From Cavenderia fasciculata (Eukaryota > Evosea > Eumycetozoa > Acytosteliales > Cavenderiaceae), in the NCBI RefSeq assembly GCF_000203815.1, contig NW_004457734.1, forward strand, positions 317,233 to 381,232: 64,000 nucleotides of DNA, written 5' to 3'. Below the pieces are notes generated by a model. That model was not told the DNA's origin. It did no database searches and saw nothing but the letters and a program-made list of their open reading frames with translations. Both the position numbers and the translations under genes were made by a program. The first letter of the stretch is position 1, and each line of letters begins with the position of its first letter. Positions 23,661 to 36,391 of the stretch are shown in pieces.

Positions 23661-25646
23661 ATGACTACTACTACAACATTTCAATCTATATTTAGATTAC
23701 AATATATTAGACATTTGATATTCAATCAAGTAGGTGTGATACAAAAACAATTGTATCGAGGTAGTGATCGTGGTAGACTACGACCACCACGATCATTAAA
23801 AGGAAGAGATATCACCAAGTTACATAATCTTGAGATGATATCAAAGTTTGCAATGCCTTGGAACTATATTAGACATTATCTACCTTTGGATGATTGTACT
23901 CTTTTACTATTTGAAACAAGAAAAAGAGTAATCTCTGAATACTGCTATCATCAAAATGCAACATTGGATACACTTGAACATCTTTGGGAATGGTCCCATG
24001 ATGTTGACTTTAATTGGGAAGTGTTGTCAAAAAGATGTGATGGTATACCAAATCAAGAGATATTAGAGTTTATCATCAAGAAATGCCCTGCTGGAGAGAA
24101 TAAAGATTTCTTTAGGGCAGCGATAAACATGGCATGTAGAAATGGGTATCTCGAGATTATAAAGATGATAGACTCTATCAAAGGTATAAAAATTAAAAAG
24201 AAAGCAATGGACACTGCTAGTAGTATGGGATTCATAGACATTGTAAAATAGAATAGAACTGAAGGTTGCAGTGAAGCTTTTCATAATGCTGCTGTATCTG
24301 GTCATTTAGAGATTGTAAAGGTGAGTATTCATTAATTAATTAATATTATTATATATTAATAATAATATAGTTTCTTCATTTTAATAGAACTGAGGTATGC
24401 ACAACTGATGCTATGGATTTTGCTGCTGGAAATGGTTATTTTGAAATGGTTAAAGTATGCTATATTATTATTATATCCAATGATTTTAATCTCCTTTCTC
24501 TCTCTCGTTTATTAATATTTTTTTAAGTTCTTACATGAGCATCGTAGTGAAGGTGCAACAACCAAGGCTATGAATTGGGCAGCTAGAAATGGATTCATTA
24601 ATATTGTAAAGTATCTTGCTGAGCACCGTAGTGAAGGTGCAACAACTGATGCTATAGATGGGGCTGCTGAAAATGGACACATTGATGTGATTAGGTATCT
24701 TCAAGAGCATCGTAGTGAAGGTGCAACAAGCAATGCTATGGATTGGGCTGCTGAAAATGGCCACATTGATGTGATTAGGTATCTTCATTTTAATAGAACT
24801 GAAGGTGCATCAACCAATGCTATGGATGGGGCAGCTGAAAAGGGTTACATTGAAGTGGTCAAATTTCTTCAAGAACATCGTAGTGAAGGTGCAACAACCA
24901 GTGCTATGGATAGGGCTGCTGGAAATGGCCACATTGAAGTGGTCAAGTACCTTTCAGAGCATCGCAGTGAAGGTGCAACTACAGATGCTTTGGATAATGC
25001 ATCAAAGAATGGTCACATTGAAATGGTAAAATTTCTTTATAATATACATAGAACTGAAGGTACAACGAGTGATGCATTGTGCAATGCAGCTTCAAATGGT
25101 CATATTGAAATTATAAAGTTTCTTTGTCAACACTTTAATGCAAGTAAAAGTGAAATGGAACTTGTGATGGAATTGGCATCCCAAAATAATCGTCTTGAAG
25201 TTGTCAAAGTATGTTTGACACATAAAAATAACATCCAACACCATGAATAATTAATTGCTAATACTATATTATTATTCTCTATTTAGTTTTTATACTTTAA
25301 TCAAACAGTTGAAAGGTTCTCTTTAGAATTCAATTTTGAGAGAGTTGTTTTGGATGCTTGTCGGAATGGATTTTTGGACATGCTTTCTTTTTTCATGAGT
25401 GTTGCAGCTGTCAAAGACCGATGTAATGGGGAGGAAATGCTAACGGCTGCATCGACCAGAGGACAGTGTGATACTGTTAAGTTGATTCTAGAGCAATTTG
25501 GAGATCACCTGGATAAAGAGTCACTTGAAAGAGTAATCAAACAAACAAAAAGTAATCATCATCTTTTTCAAACCACCCAACTTCTTGAAAATCATTTACA
25601 AACAATGTCATTATTATTATTTCCTCCACCCACCAACTCTTCTTAA
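23661..25646 (+). CDS. Ankyrin-like repeat protein, cluster member B, with premature stop
   Basis: The start at 23661 gives the family N-terminus MTTTTTFQSIFRLQYIRHLI. The first exon runs to 24320 without the usual intron 1, so the microexon-equivalent (HNAAVSGHLEIVK) is fused to exon 1. Other exons are 24371-24454 (one repeat), 24528-25208 (main array) and 25287-25646 (C-terminal module). An in-frame TAG at 24249-24251 sits where relatives read YLHE. Compared with them, the bases for about three codons are missing and a stop is left. If translated from 23661 the product is 196 residues. All later exons remain open and well conserved, so the stop may be recent or read through. An alternative is a truncated functional N-terminal protein. 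Confidence 0.75.
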
Positions 25647-25788
25647 CCAATGCATTAATGTTATACATAACTAAGACTAACCATAAAACAAATAAATAAA
25701 TAAATTAACTTAATATATTATTATTTACAAAAAGAAAAAAGATATAGATGAGGTTGGCTCACTATTTTTTTCTTTATTATTTTTAAAG

Positions 25789-27701
25789 ATGACTGCAACC
25801 ACGACAACTATAACTACTACATATACATTTCATTGTATATTTAGAGTATCGTATATTAGACATTTGATATTCAAAAAGATAGGTGTGATATCAAAACACT
25901 TGTTAGAAGACGAAGATGATTATGGGTATAGACGGCTACTACCATCGTTAAAGGGAAGAGATATCATCAAGTTACCTTATCTTGGTATGATATCAAAGTA
26001 TGCAATGTCTTGGGACTATATTAGACACTATCTACCTAAAGATTGTAATCAAGTACTATTAGAAAGAAGGAAAAGAGCGATCAGTGAATACTGCTGTCAT
26101 CCAAATGCAACATTTAATACACTCGAACATCTTTTGAAATGGTCTAAAGGTACAATTGGATTTGACTTTGATTGGATTTACTTTCAAAGAAAGAACAAGG
26201 TAATAACAAATAAAGAGATATTGGAATATCTAATCAACATCAAGAAATGTAGTCCGTCGACGACGACGAGAAATAATAATAGTAATAGTAATTACTTGTT
26301 AGTTGATGCAATGGAGTTGGCTTGCAAGACTGGTGATCTATCACTGTTGAAATTATGTTCTACAGAAAAGAATAATAATAATAATAATATTCGTTCAAGA
26401 GGTACAAAACAACTCAATACAACACTCATGAACATGGCTTGTGGTAGAGGATCAATTGACATTGTAAAGTATTTACATGATAATAATTTAACTGAAGGAG
26501 GATGCACTGTACAAGCAATGGTAAGAAAGATATTAATTAAAAATAGAAAGAATTAATTAGTTAACTCATCTCATTCTTAATTGTAGGATCAAGCAGCAGA
26601 TAATAACCAATTAGAGATTTTAAAGGTGAGTTTTAATAGTCACTATGGTACATTTTAAATTTGTATTAACACAACATTGTCATGTTATTTCAACAAATAT
26701 ACATATATATCTAGTTTCTTCATTTTAATAGAACCGAAGGATGTTCTAGTGATGCTTTGGAAAATGCCGCCCGCAATGGACATTTAGAGATTGTTAAAGT
26801 ATGTAATTCATTTTATTTTAAAATAGTATGAGTAATTTCTCACCAACTTATCATCATCATCATCATCGATAACTAATTTCTCTTTACACATTTAATATTC
26901 TTTCAAGTTCTTACATGAACATAGAACTGAAGGATGCTATAAAGATGCTATTTCTAGGGCATCTATTGATGGACACATCGATGTTGTACAGTTCATTCAC
27001 GAGCATCGTAGTGATGGTGCAACAACTTATGCGATGGATGGGGCAGCTAAAAATGGTCACATTGAAGTGGTAAAGTTTCTTCATTTCAATCGTACAGAAG
27101 GTGCATCAACTGATGCTATTGATTTAGCAGCTGAAAACGGTCACATTGAAATTGTAAAGTTTCTTTCAGAGTATCGTAGTGAAGGTGCAACAACAACAGC
27201 TATGGATTATGCAGCTTCAAATGGTCATATTGAAATTGTAAAGTATCTTTCAGAGCATCGTAGTGAAGGTGCAACAACCAAAGCTATGGATTATGCCGCT
27301 GGAAACGGATACATTGAAGTTGTAAAGTTCTTACATGAGCACCGAAGTGAAGGTGCAACTACCGATGCTATGAACGATGCATCGATGAATGGTAAAATTG
27401 ATGTTGTAAAGTTCCTACATGAGCACCGTAGTGAAGGTGCAACAACCGATGCTATGGATGATGCATCGATGAATGGTCACATTGATGTTGTAAAGTTCTT
27501 ACATGAGCATCGTAGTGAAGGTGCAACTACCGGTGCCATCACCAGCGCATCGACGAATGGTCACATCGATGTGGTAGAGTTCCTTCATTTCAACAGAAGT
27601 GAAGGTGCAACCACTAATGCCATGGATGAGGCAGCTGGTAATAATCACATTGAAATTGTTAAAGTATGTATAAATATATATTCAATACTTTAATGACTTT
27701 A

Positions 27702-27734
<33 letters not shown>

Positions 27735-28038
27735 GTTATTACATTTTAATCGAAGTGAAGGATGCAGCAACAGAGCTATTCGACTTGCTTGTCACCGAGG
27801 GCAATTGGAAACAGCATCTTTTCTCATCGATGTTAGAAAAGAGAAATGTGGTGATGGCGAAAAAATACTACAAGCTGCAGCACATGATGGACACTATGAT
27901 CTTGCCAAGCTGATTCTCCAACAATTCAGAGATACACTTGGCACCGAACCAATTAAAAGAATTCTCACATTTATCAAAGACCGAGATCATTTTGAAATCA
28001 CTCAACTACTTGTCGATCATATAAAACTATCCTTATAA
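25789..28038 (+). CDS. Ankyrin-like 28-residue repeat protein, cluster member C
   Basis: Five phase-0 exons: 25789-26520, 26587-26625 (microexon DQAADNNQLEILK), 26715-26798 (one repeat), 26908-27663 and 27736-28038, giving 637 residues. The start domain reads TFHCIFRVSYIRHLIFKKIG, LKGRDIIKLPYLGMISKYAM, HPNATFNTLEHLLKWS. The main array has about nine repeats, several nearly identical at the DNA level (27330-27540 repeats FLHEHRSEGATT.AM.DASMNG), which suggests recent repeat duplication or conversion. The C-terminal module is complete (LIDVRKEKCGDGEKILQAAA, LAKLILQQF, QLLVDHIKLSL). No lesion seen. Confidence 0.9.
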
Positions 28039-28136
28039 ACCAACCGTTTTTAAAGCATAAAACAAACTATATTAAATAATCAAATAATCTCATTTCCAAA
28101 ATACAGTGTATATTAAGAATAATAGTAATAATAATA

Positions 28137-28310
28137 ATGACATCTTCTATAACAACAACAACATTTCAATCTGTATTTAGAGTGAAATACATTAGTGGTT
28201 TGAATCATTTAATTCTATCAAAACAATTGTATAAAGGCTTTGGAGACGATGGCGTTGAAATCAATAAACTTCTCAACAACCATTTAAAAAAGAGAAAGTA
28301 TATTAAATAA
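28137..28310 (+). pseudogene. Mini ankyrin-family gene: N-terminus joined to C-terminal tail
   Basis: A 57-codon open frame starts like its neighbour D (MTSSITTTTFQSVFRVKYI, then SKQLYKGFGDDGVE, the same residues as D) and then jumps directly to a family C-terminal tail (INKLLNNHLKKRKYIK and stop). The whole middle, including all introns and repeats, is missing. The upstream AAT-rich leader and ATG context are kept. It may be an internal deletion product of a tandem copy of D. Whether the peptide is made is unknown. Confidence 0.65.
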
Positions 28311-28400
28311 TTAGAATTTATTAATATTTTTTTGAAAACAAACAAACAAATTGCATTTTGAGAATTTTTTTTTTATTTGTACACTTTGCTAACAATTAAA

Positions 28401-28431
<31 letters not shown>

Positions 28432-28435
<4 letters not shown>

Positions 28436-30695
28436 CATCTTCTACAACAACAACATTTCAATCTATATTTAGAGTGAAATACATCAATCATTTAATATTC
28501 AATCATATCAATGATATATCAAAACAATTGTATAAAGGCTTTGGAGACGATGGTGTTGAAGATGGTAAACAACGATCATTAAAGGGAAGAGATATCATCA
28601 AGTTACCTCGACTCGAAATGATATCACACTTTGCAATGCCTTGGAACTTTCTATGTCATTATCTACCGAAAGATTATGGTCTTTTACTATATGAACGAAT
28701 GCAAAGAGTGATCATTGAATACTGTCATCATCCCAATGCAACATTGGATACACTCGAACATCTATTGGAATGGTCTCAAGTTGACATTGATTGGGACCAC
28801 TTGAACATATATCCAAACGATAAAACTTGTCAAATATTAGAATATCTTGTAGAGATATGTTCAAAAGAGAATGGAGAGAATCGTAGCTTTCTCAATATAG
28901 CAATGCGAACTGCATGCGAGAAAAACTACCTATCGACTGTCAAGTTGATAGACTCTTTCAAAGATGTTCAGCTGGATGAATCAGCAATGAATATTGCTAG
29001 TATGTACGGAAGCGTTGATATTGTAAAGTATTTACACGAGAATAGAACTGAGGGATGCACATCATATGCAATGGTAAGTATTTTAAATGATCATTTAATA
29101 CAAAAGTGAAAAAGAAAATATAATTAATTAATTTATGTTTGTTATCATTATATTTGTAGGACGACGCAGCAGGAGGTGGACATTTAAATGTTGTAAAGGT
29201 AAGTAGACACTTTGTTGGTTATAAATGTGTAATTATATTAACAAAAGTCTTTATTCTTCTTTGTGTGTTGTAATTATATATTACATAAATATATATATAG
29301 TTTCTTCATTTTCATAGGACCGAAGGATGTAGTGAGTTTGCTATGGATGGTGCCGCTCAAAATGGTCATTTAGAGATTGTTAAAATATGTTTTAATCGCG
29401 ATCAAAATAATCAAACAAACCATATCTTATCATCATTTATCTTTTATTTAATCTATCTAAAAGTTCTTACATCAACATCGTACTGAAGGATGTACTATTG
29501 ATACCATTGAATTTGTGAGCCAAAATGGACACATCGATGTCTTAAAATTCCTACAAGAGAATCGTAGTGAAACCGAAACAACAACCAATGCAATGGATTA
29601 TGCAGCTAAAAATGGTCACATTGAAATTGTAAGTTATCTTCAAGAGCATCGTACAGAAGGTGCATCGACCGATGCTATAGATGAGGCAGCTCGAAATGGA
29701 CACATTGAAGTTGTAAAGTATCTTTATGAGCATCGTGGTGAAGATGTATCGCCCGGAGTTATAGATGATGCAGCTAAAAATGGTCACATTGAAGTTGTAA
29801 AGTATCTTTCAGAGTATAGTAGTGAAGGTGCAACAACCAATGCTATGGATATGGCAGCTAAAAATGGTCATATTGGTGTTGTACAGTATCTTCACCAACA
29901 TCGTAGTGAAGGTGCAACGACCTATGCTATGGATGGGGCAGCTGAAAAAGGACACATTGATGTAGTACGGTACCTTCATGAACATCGTAGTGAAGGTGCA
30001 ACAACTTATGCTATGAATGAGGCTGCTGAAAATGGCCACACTAATGTGGTAGAGTTTCTTCATTTCAATCGTACAGAGGGTGCATCGACCAATGCTATGG
30101 ATGGTGCAGCTCAAAATGGACACATTGATGTTGTAAAGTTCCTTCAAGAGCATCGTAGTGAAGGCGCAACAACCTATGCTATGGATTATGCAGCTGAAAA
30201 CGGCCACTTTGAAGTGGTCAAGTACCTTCATTTCAACCGTAGTGAAGGTGCAACTACTGATGCTATGGATTTAGCAGCTCGTCTTAATCACATTGATATT
30301 GTCAAAGTATGTAGTATAACACTATTAAATATCTTGAATGAACATTGACACCTAATATAATATTATTTATTATATTAATTATAAATTTATTATTATAGTT
30401 TTTACATTTTAATCAAAGTGAAGGATGTGATAGAGCTATCGAGTTTGCGTGTGGCTATGGTCATCTAGATATAGTTACTTTTCTCATCAGTGTCGGGAAA
30501 CAGATGACCAACCATGCCATACTACTACAAAAGGCATCATATATGGGGCACTATGATATTGTCAAGCTGATTCTCGAGCAATTTGCAGATAAACTGGATA
30601 AAGAATCAATCGAAATAATCATACAAGATATTCAAACCCTAGATCATTTTGAAATCTCTCAGCTTCTTGTAGATCATTTAGAACAATATGATTGA
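28432..30695 (+). CDS. Ankyrin-like 28-residue repeat protein, cluster member D
   Basis: Five exons in the family plan: 28432-29073, 29160-29198 (microexon DDAAGGGHLNVVK), 29301-29384 (one repeat), 29464-30306 and 30399-30695, giving 634 residues if all are used. The base after exon 3 is A, not G: the donor reads ATATGT where every sister gene has GTATGT or GTATAT. Without splicing there, translation continues from IVK into intron sequence. All other sites are canonical and the frames stay open, with a long array of YAMD.AAENGHIEVVKYL units and a complete C-terminal module (QLLVDHLEQYD). The gene is either using an AT-AG intron or a cryptic donor, or has begun to decay. Confidence 0.82.
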
Positions 30696-31155
30696 AAATC
30701 AATTCAAGAAATAACAAAATATAAAATCATTTAATAATAATAATAAATAATAATAATAATAATAATAATAAATGTACATAATTATGAACAGATATTGTCA
30801 AGCTGATTCTCTCACATACACCCTGGTTCGTTATCTCTGTGAATCAATTTAGTTTAAAGTGCACAGGTCGGTTGGCTCTCGTGGTAAACATCTTCATCTA
30901 ACCTTAAAAATCTTGCAAAACTTTCACCAAAAAAGATCATAGGTACCAGTTCCACACACACGTGTCCCAACACTTGTAAAGCGACCATTAGCGCACACCG
31001 TTTAAATCACCATCGATGAGCTCATTTCAATGGTCAACCTACAACTCTTCAACAGAGCAACCAACAATGACTCCTCTCTCGAAAGCCAAATCTTTCATTT
31101 GTTAGTTTGTTACAAACAAATAAATTAAAAAACTACCTATAGTAATCATTATTCA
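30696..31155. other. Intergenic region between the ankyrin cluster and an unrelated gene
   Basis: AT-rich, with an AAT run near 30735-30771. A GC-richer stretch (30840-31090) contains no open frame of note and no tRNA signal that I can see. It presumably holds the promoter of the gene at 31156. Confidence 0.4.
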
Positions 31156-33147
31156 ATGGCCCAAGTAAACACAAAGGGATACATTCCCCAACTAAAGTAT
31201 CAAATCACTAAAACTGAAAAGGCTGTTGATAAAGCAAAAGCATTTTCTGGTAAGTAAATATATTTTCTGGTTTAACCTAGATATTTCACCCACACTAACA
31301 TAATATTTCGATCAATACTTTTTATTTAATAGATGAATTTTATAAAAAGATGACCAAGAGTAGTATGAACTTTGTCAATTATGTAGAGAATCTAATTACT
31401 GATAAAACAACGAGTACTCGTGAAATCTTGGGCTTTGTAAATGTAGAAGACTACTATATCAGAAAAGATGCCGAGACCAATTTCATCACCCTTGTTCTCT
31501 ACTATCTCGACGAAGAGGTAAGAACCATTTTGGATTGGACCAAACCAACTCCTCATCCAAGACTGCTAGAGATCTCTTCAAGTGACAAAGTAAGAACCTG
31601 GTACAAAAAGTATGCACTCCTCTATGCCCATTACCGTGTCAGTGAGGATGCTAAAGCCAAACTTAACATTCCTTTAATAGAAAAAGCAATCAACAAAATG
31701 GCATCATCTGTATGTACCTTGATTCTAAAAAAAAATATCATTTCAAAAAATTGATCAATATTAATATTATTACTTGTGTATTTTCTATAATATTAGAGAA
31801 TCCATTCCAAACAATTGGCTGCTATTTTCAAATTCTCATACATTGAACGTAATCCAAGAATGGTTCTGTACCTCCCAAATGCAACCAAATGGCTTGGAGA
31901 AGTGAAACCCTTTTATTTGCATACCGATCGTCTCAAAGAATGGGAGCATGACTTTAAAGAGAAATACCAAAAAAATAGGGCAGGAGTAGACTCTTCTGAC
32001 TATGGTCTTGATAATGTATGTTTTCAACTATTTATTTAAAGTATGATCATTGTGTAAATTAAAATCTTTTTTCTTCTTTAATAAGATCAAAAACACATTG
32101 GATTTATTAGATCCAACTGGAAAGTCTTCAACAGAAGTAGCTCATTATTATAAATCCTCGCAATATGGATACATTGCTACAATGGCAAGCTATGAAAACA
32201 TTACAAGAAGTGGTAGAGATATTCATGGTATTTCGGTTGAACTACAGACCAATAATATTATGAATCAGATCCAAGAATTGGAAAAAAAATCTGTTTTGAC
32301 TGCAGCTGAAAAAGATTATTTTAAAATATACAAGGATCTTGTTTTGGCGGCCGGTGATTTTGCTGGTCTCAAATCATTGCTCGGTATTACCATAAGAAGG
32401 GCCAATGAACGCATTGCACCATACGTGGACATTAAAGATAGCTATCGTTTTGATAGATTTAGATCGCCAGAATTTTTGGAAGGCCAAATGAGATCAGTGT
32501 ATCCTGAACAATTGGCCAAGGTTCCCAAAGGTATCAACTTTTTCATGTCACTTTGGAGAGGTTCTCAATCAATTGCCATTCTAAACAACGTTATCAACTA
32601 TGACCATAAAAAAGGGTTGCTCAACAATGCTCAAGTGGTTGGCGACTCTGTCTCGATGGTACTCGATTTCTTCACATCGTTTGAAAAGGTTGACCGAGCT
32701 TTCACAACCCCATTTGCATTTTTGGGAAAATCCATTGCAAAAGGACTGGCCAAATTCAAGTATGAACGTGTTGTAAATGTACTCACCAAAGGAATGAAAT
32801 TCTTGGCCGCTTCTTCATTCAATACATTTGTAAGCACAAGGCTATGCCCAGCGCTCCTTGTCCTTTCATCTGCACTCAATGTCATCGATATTGTCAAAGA
32901 TTATGAAGAAGGAGATTGGGGTTCTTTGGTCATGGATGTTGCATCACTTGGTCTAAACATTGCTTCCATCATATTGTTGGTGATTGGCTCGTCGTTGGCT
33001 GGACCATTATGCTTGCTATTCGCTGGGCTGACACTTCTTTTTGGTGTTGTCAAAGAAATCATCAAAAAGCCAGAGCTCACACCTGCTGAAAAGTTTATGC
33101 AGTCAAAACATGTATTAAAAGAATATATCTTGGTTCCTGCTGCTTAA
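31156..33147 (+). CDS. Unrecognised helical protein with C-terminal hydrophobic segments
   Basis: Four exons: 31156-31249, 31333-31709, 31797-32015 and 32086-33147, giving 583 residues with frame continuous throughout. I do not recognise the family. Residues 1-230 are mixed helical (KGYIPQLKYQITKTEKAVDK; FVNYVENLITDKTTSTREIL). The middle has Lys/Glu-rich helices (MNQIQELEKKSVLTAAEKDY). The C-terminal third alternates amphipathic helices with two strongly hydrophobic segments near 520-565 (LGLNIASIILLVIGSSLAG and LCLLFAGLTLLFGVVKEII), a pattern that could insert into membranes as a hairpin. There is no signal peptide. It sits alone inside the ankyrin cluster and is intact. Function unknown. 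Confidence 0.88.
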
Positions 33148-33265
33148 ATTTATTATATTTATATTCATATTATATATATGTATTATAAATTTTTATTAAA
33201 ACAAAAAAAAAAAATTAAATAAAATAAATATTTGTTAAACAATTATATATCTATTAATTTCTTTT

Positions 33266-35630
33266 TTAGAAATCATCATAACCAATATTTTTGTGTTTGT
33301 AATATTTTCTAGGTACTGGTAATGAATAATTCAAGATTGTTGATTTGAATTGTTGAGTGAATTGAGTTTCAAAATAATGTACAATTTCATAGTGATGCGT
33401 ACAGAGATTCGTGTTTTCATAGTAACCGGCACAGAAACATTTAATCTCGACTATAGTTTTCTCTTGTAATGTGGTAACGTTGAACGATGATACAAGATAT
33501 TTGACCAATTCAAGTCGACCAAAAACTGCTAAACGAAGGATTGCCTTTTCAATGTTTTCTTCTTGACCATCAGTCAACTTTCCTTGTTCCTCTTTTTCTT
33601 TGACTAGAATATCAACAAAGAATGTCATCATTTCAATTGTTATTGTTAAACTTGATGATTTGATTACTCTTGCAATATCTACTTCATTTTGGTGATTATT
33701 GTATAAAAACTATTAAAAAAAAAAAAAGGAATAAATCAAATTAATAATTAATATAATTATTTAATTATTATTTACATACTTTAACAATTTCAAAATGATT
33801 ATTTAAAGCTGCACCAGATATTGCTTTACGAGTTGCACCTTCAGTTCTATTTTCGTAAAGGAATAAAACGATATCCATGAACCCATATTTACATGCATTA
33901 TCTAGAGCTTCAGTGGTACATCCTTCTTGACGGTGGTTGTGAAGGAATTGAACAATCTCTAAATTTCCATATCTAACAGCCAAATCCATATCATTTGCCG
34001 ACCAAATTTGATATTGGTTGCTTGGATAATTGTCATGAAGAAAAGATAAAATATCTAATCTACCAATCTTGATTGCCGTTTGAATGGCCACCGATGTACA
34101 TTCACATTTGACAACTTGAACAAGATAATGAATCATTTCAGTGTTTCCACTTACAACTGCCTTTTCGAGTGATTCAGTAGTGCATCCTTCACTTCGATTT
34201 TCATGCAAGAACTTGATAGTTTCAAAATCGTCATTGTAAGCTGCCATATCCATGGCAATGGTTGTTGCACCATCTGTACGATTCTGATGCAAGAACTTTA
34301 TAATTTCAAAGTCCATGCAATAATCAAATGCTTGAGTTGTGCAACCTTCAGTTCTGTTGAAATGTAGAAACTTTACAACTTCGATATGACCTTTTAAAGC
34401 TGCATAATCCATAGCATCCTCTGTTGCACCTTCACTTCTGTGCTCATGTAGGAACCGTACAATTTCAAGGTGTCCGTTTCGAGATGCATTATCCATAGCC
34501 TCGGTAGTTGCACCCTCTGTTCTGTTGAAATGAAGAAACTTTACAATTTCTAAATGTCCAAACCAAGCTGCTTGATCGATTGCCTCGGTTGTTGCCCCTT
34601 CACTACGATTGAAATGTAGAAATTCAACAACATCTAATAATCCAGCACTTGCTGCATTATCCATGACTCCTGAATGGAATACTCCTTGATGTTTTTCTTG
34701 ACCATGAAAGAACTAAAAATAAATAAACAAAGTGAGTATATTATAATTAAGGCAATATATATTAAATATACATACTTTAACAATATCAAGACTATCTTTA
34801 GTGGTAGACGTTAAATTGATTGATTTATGTGAACTTTCAGCACCTACATTGTCATGAAGATACTAACAATAATAAACACAATTATTAATATATATATTTT
34901 CTTCGATGATGATCGTAGATATTGAATAATATACCTTTATTATCTCAAAGTTATTACAGTCCTTTTAAAAAAAAAATGATTTTAGTTTATGATTGATTTG
35001 ATTTGATTTGATTTGATTGATATCACTTACCATTGCACCTAGAGAAGATTCATTTCTTTCATGTAAATATTTTACAATGTCTATGAATCCTTGACGACTT
35101 GCAATACTCATTAGAGTAGTTGGTCTTGGTATTTCTAGTGGATAGAGTAACTTTAAAATAGAGAGATATCCTTTTTTAATTACACTACCCAAACTAATAT
35201 GAGGTTGATTCTTTGTGATGTTTGGATATCTATTGATGATGTATTCCAACACCTCTATATTTCCATTTTCAACCATAGTATTGATATCAGGTTGTTTATT
35301 TGGTTCATAATCTACTGACCACTCCAATAGATGTTTGAGAGTATCCAATGTTGCATTGGGATGACAACAATATCGACTTATAACATCTGCTCTTCTCAGA
35401 GGTAATACTTTATCGACCGACGGTAGATAATGACATAAAAAGTTCCAAGGCATTGCATACTTTGTTATCATTTCAAGATGAGGTAATTGAATGATATCTC
35501 TTCCTTTGGTACTTGTTGTACGATACTCTACTTTTGCTATTTGACCAACATGATTAAATATCAATGATCTGATATAAGGTGACCTTAATACATCATTCAA
35601 TGTTGTTGTTGTTGTTGTTGTTTGTGACAT
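33266..35630 (-). CDS. Ankyrin-like repeat protein, divergent subfamily (member F)
   Basis: Five exons on the minus strand, all phase 0: 35630-35031, 34961-34935, 34862-34776, 34712-33780 and 33709-33266, giving 696 residues. The start domain is TLNDVLRSPYIRSLIFNHVG, TKGRDIIQLPHLEMITKYAM, HPNATLDTLKHLLEWS. The microexon is only 9 codons (DCNNFEIIK) against 13 in the others, and exon 3 is 29 codons and not repeat-like (YLHDNVGAESS...). Exon 4 opens FFHGQEKHQGVFHSG and then carries normal repeats. The last exon differs from the cluster A-D module (FCAGYYENTNLCTHHYEIVHYFETQF). It lies divergently upstream of the first GGDEF gene. A broken relative is at 40060-40311. Confidence 0.88.
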
Positions 35631-36391
35631 TAATAATATTATTAACCACTAACAATGTCTTTCTTGTTTCCATCAATTTTAAAAGACATTATATTTCTTT
35701 ATTGTTTTTTTTGCAACATCCGACCTCAAAATAAGACAAACAATGTGAAATCTAATATCATTTAGATCAAGAGAGATTACACTCTCTCTGTGCTTGCTTG
35801 TTCATGTTCCCTCCTCTCAATACTAGTATTAACACAACCCCCCCCCCCCCCCCTCTTCCAATTTTTAAATAACAAATGGTTGTTTGGGTGGTATACGTTG
35901 TCATTATCGATCTCTCTGCACCAATCAAAATACCTGTAGTTGATGACAATTTTGAGTAGAATCATGATCACCAAGCATAGGAGATCATTTCAGCAATCAA
36001 TACATTCATTGGATCTTGTTATAATCTATCTACATACAGATTTGGAAGTAGATGAAAAAGGTGATCATTGGTATTATTATTTGATGATGAACCAGGTGAA
36101 ATAGGGTAGTCATTGGAATATTATCATATCTAAAACTAGTAGATGTTTAAAAATGGTAGTCATTGGAATATTCCATCACTACCCAAAACTAGTAGATGCT
36201 CAAAACAGGTAATGATCAACTATCAGCTCACAACCAATAATTGAATTAAATATTAATTTCCTTTTACAGTGCAACCGATTAGTATAAATAGAGCAGTTTT
36301 GCTCTTCATCATTATTTTAAATCACAAATCAAACAACAATAACTAATTCACAACAACTACCATACACACATAATAATAATCATATTAAAAA
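35631..36391. promoter_or_regulatory. Divergent promoter region of ankyrin gene F and GGDEF copy 1
   Basis: 761 bases between divergent starts. It includes a pure C run (about 35838-35853). A set of imperfect tandem repeats follows: GGTAGTCATTGGAATATT at about 36105 and 36155, with a weaker GATCATTGGTAT at 36063, alternating with AAACTAGTAGATG at 36133 and 36185. A TATA-like AGTATAAATAG lies at 36281-36291, about 100 bases before the ATG. The repeats and TATA reappear in inverted orientation upstream of GGDEF copy 4 (62070-62320), which supports a regulatory role or simply shared descent. Confidence 0.6.

Noticed and set aside
30840-31090. GC-richer intergenic stretch considered as a tRNA or other RNA gene
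   Set aside because: No B-box, no cloverleaf arms that I could pair.
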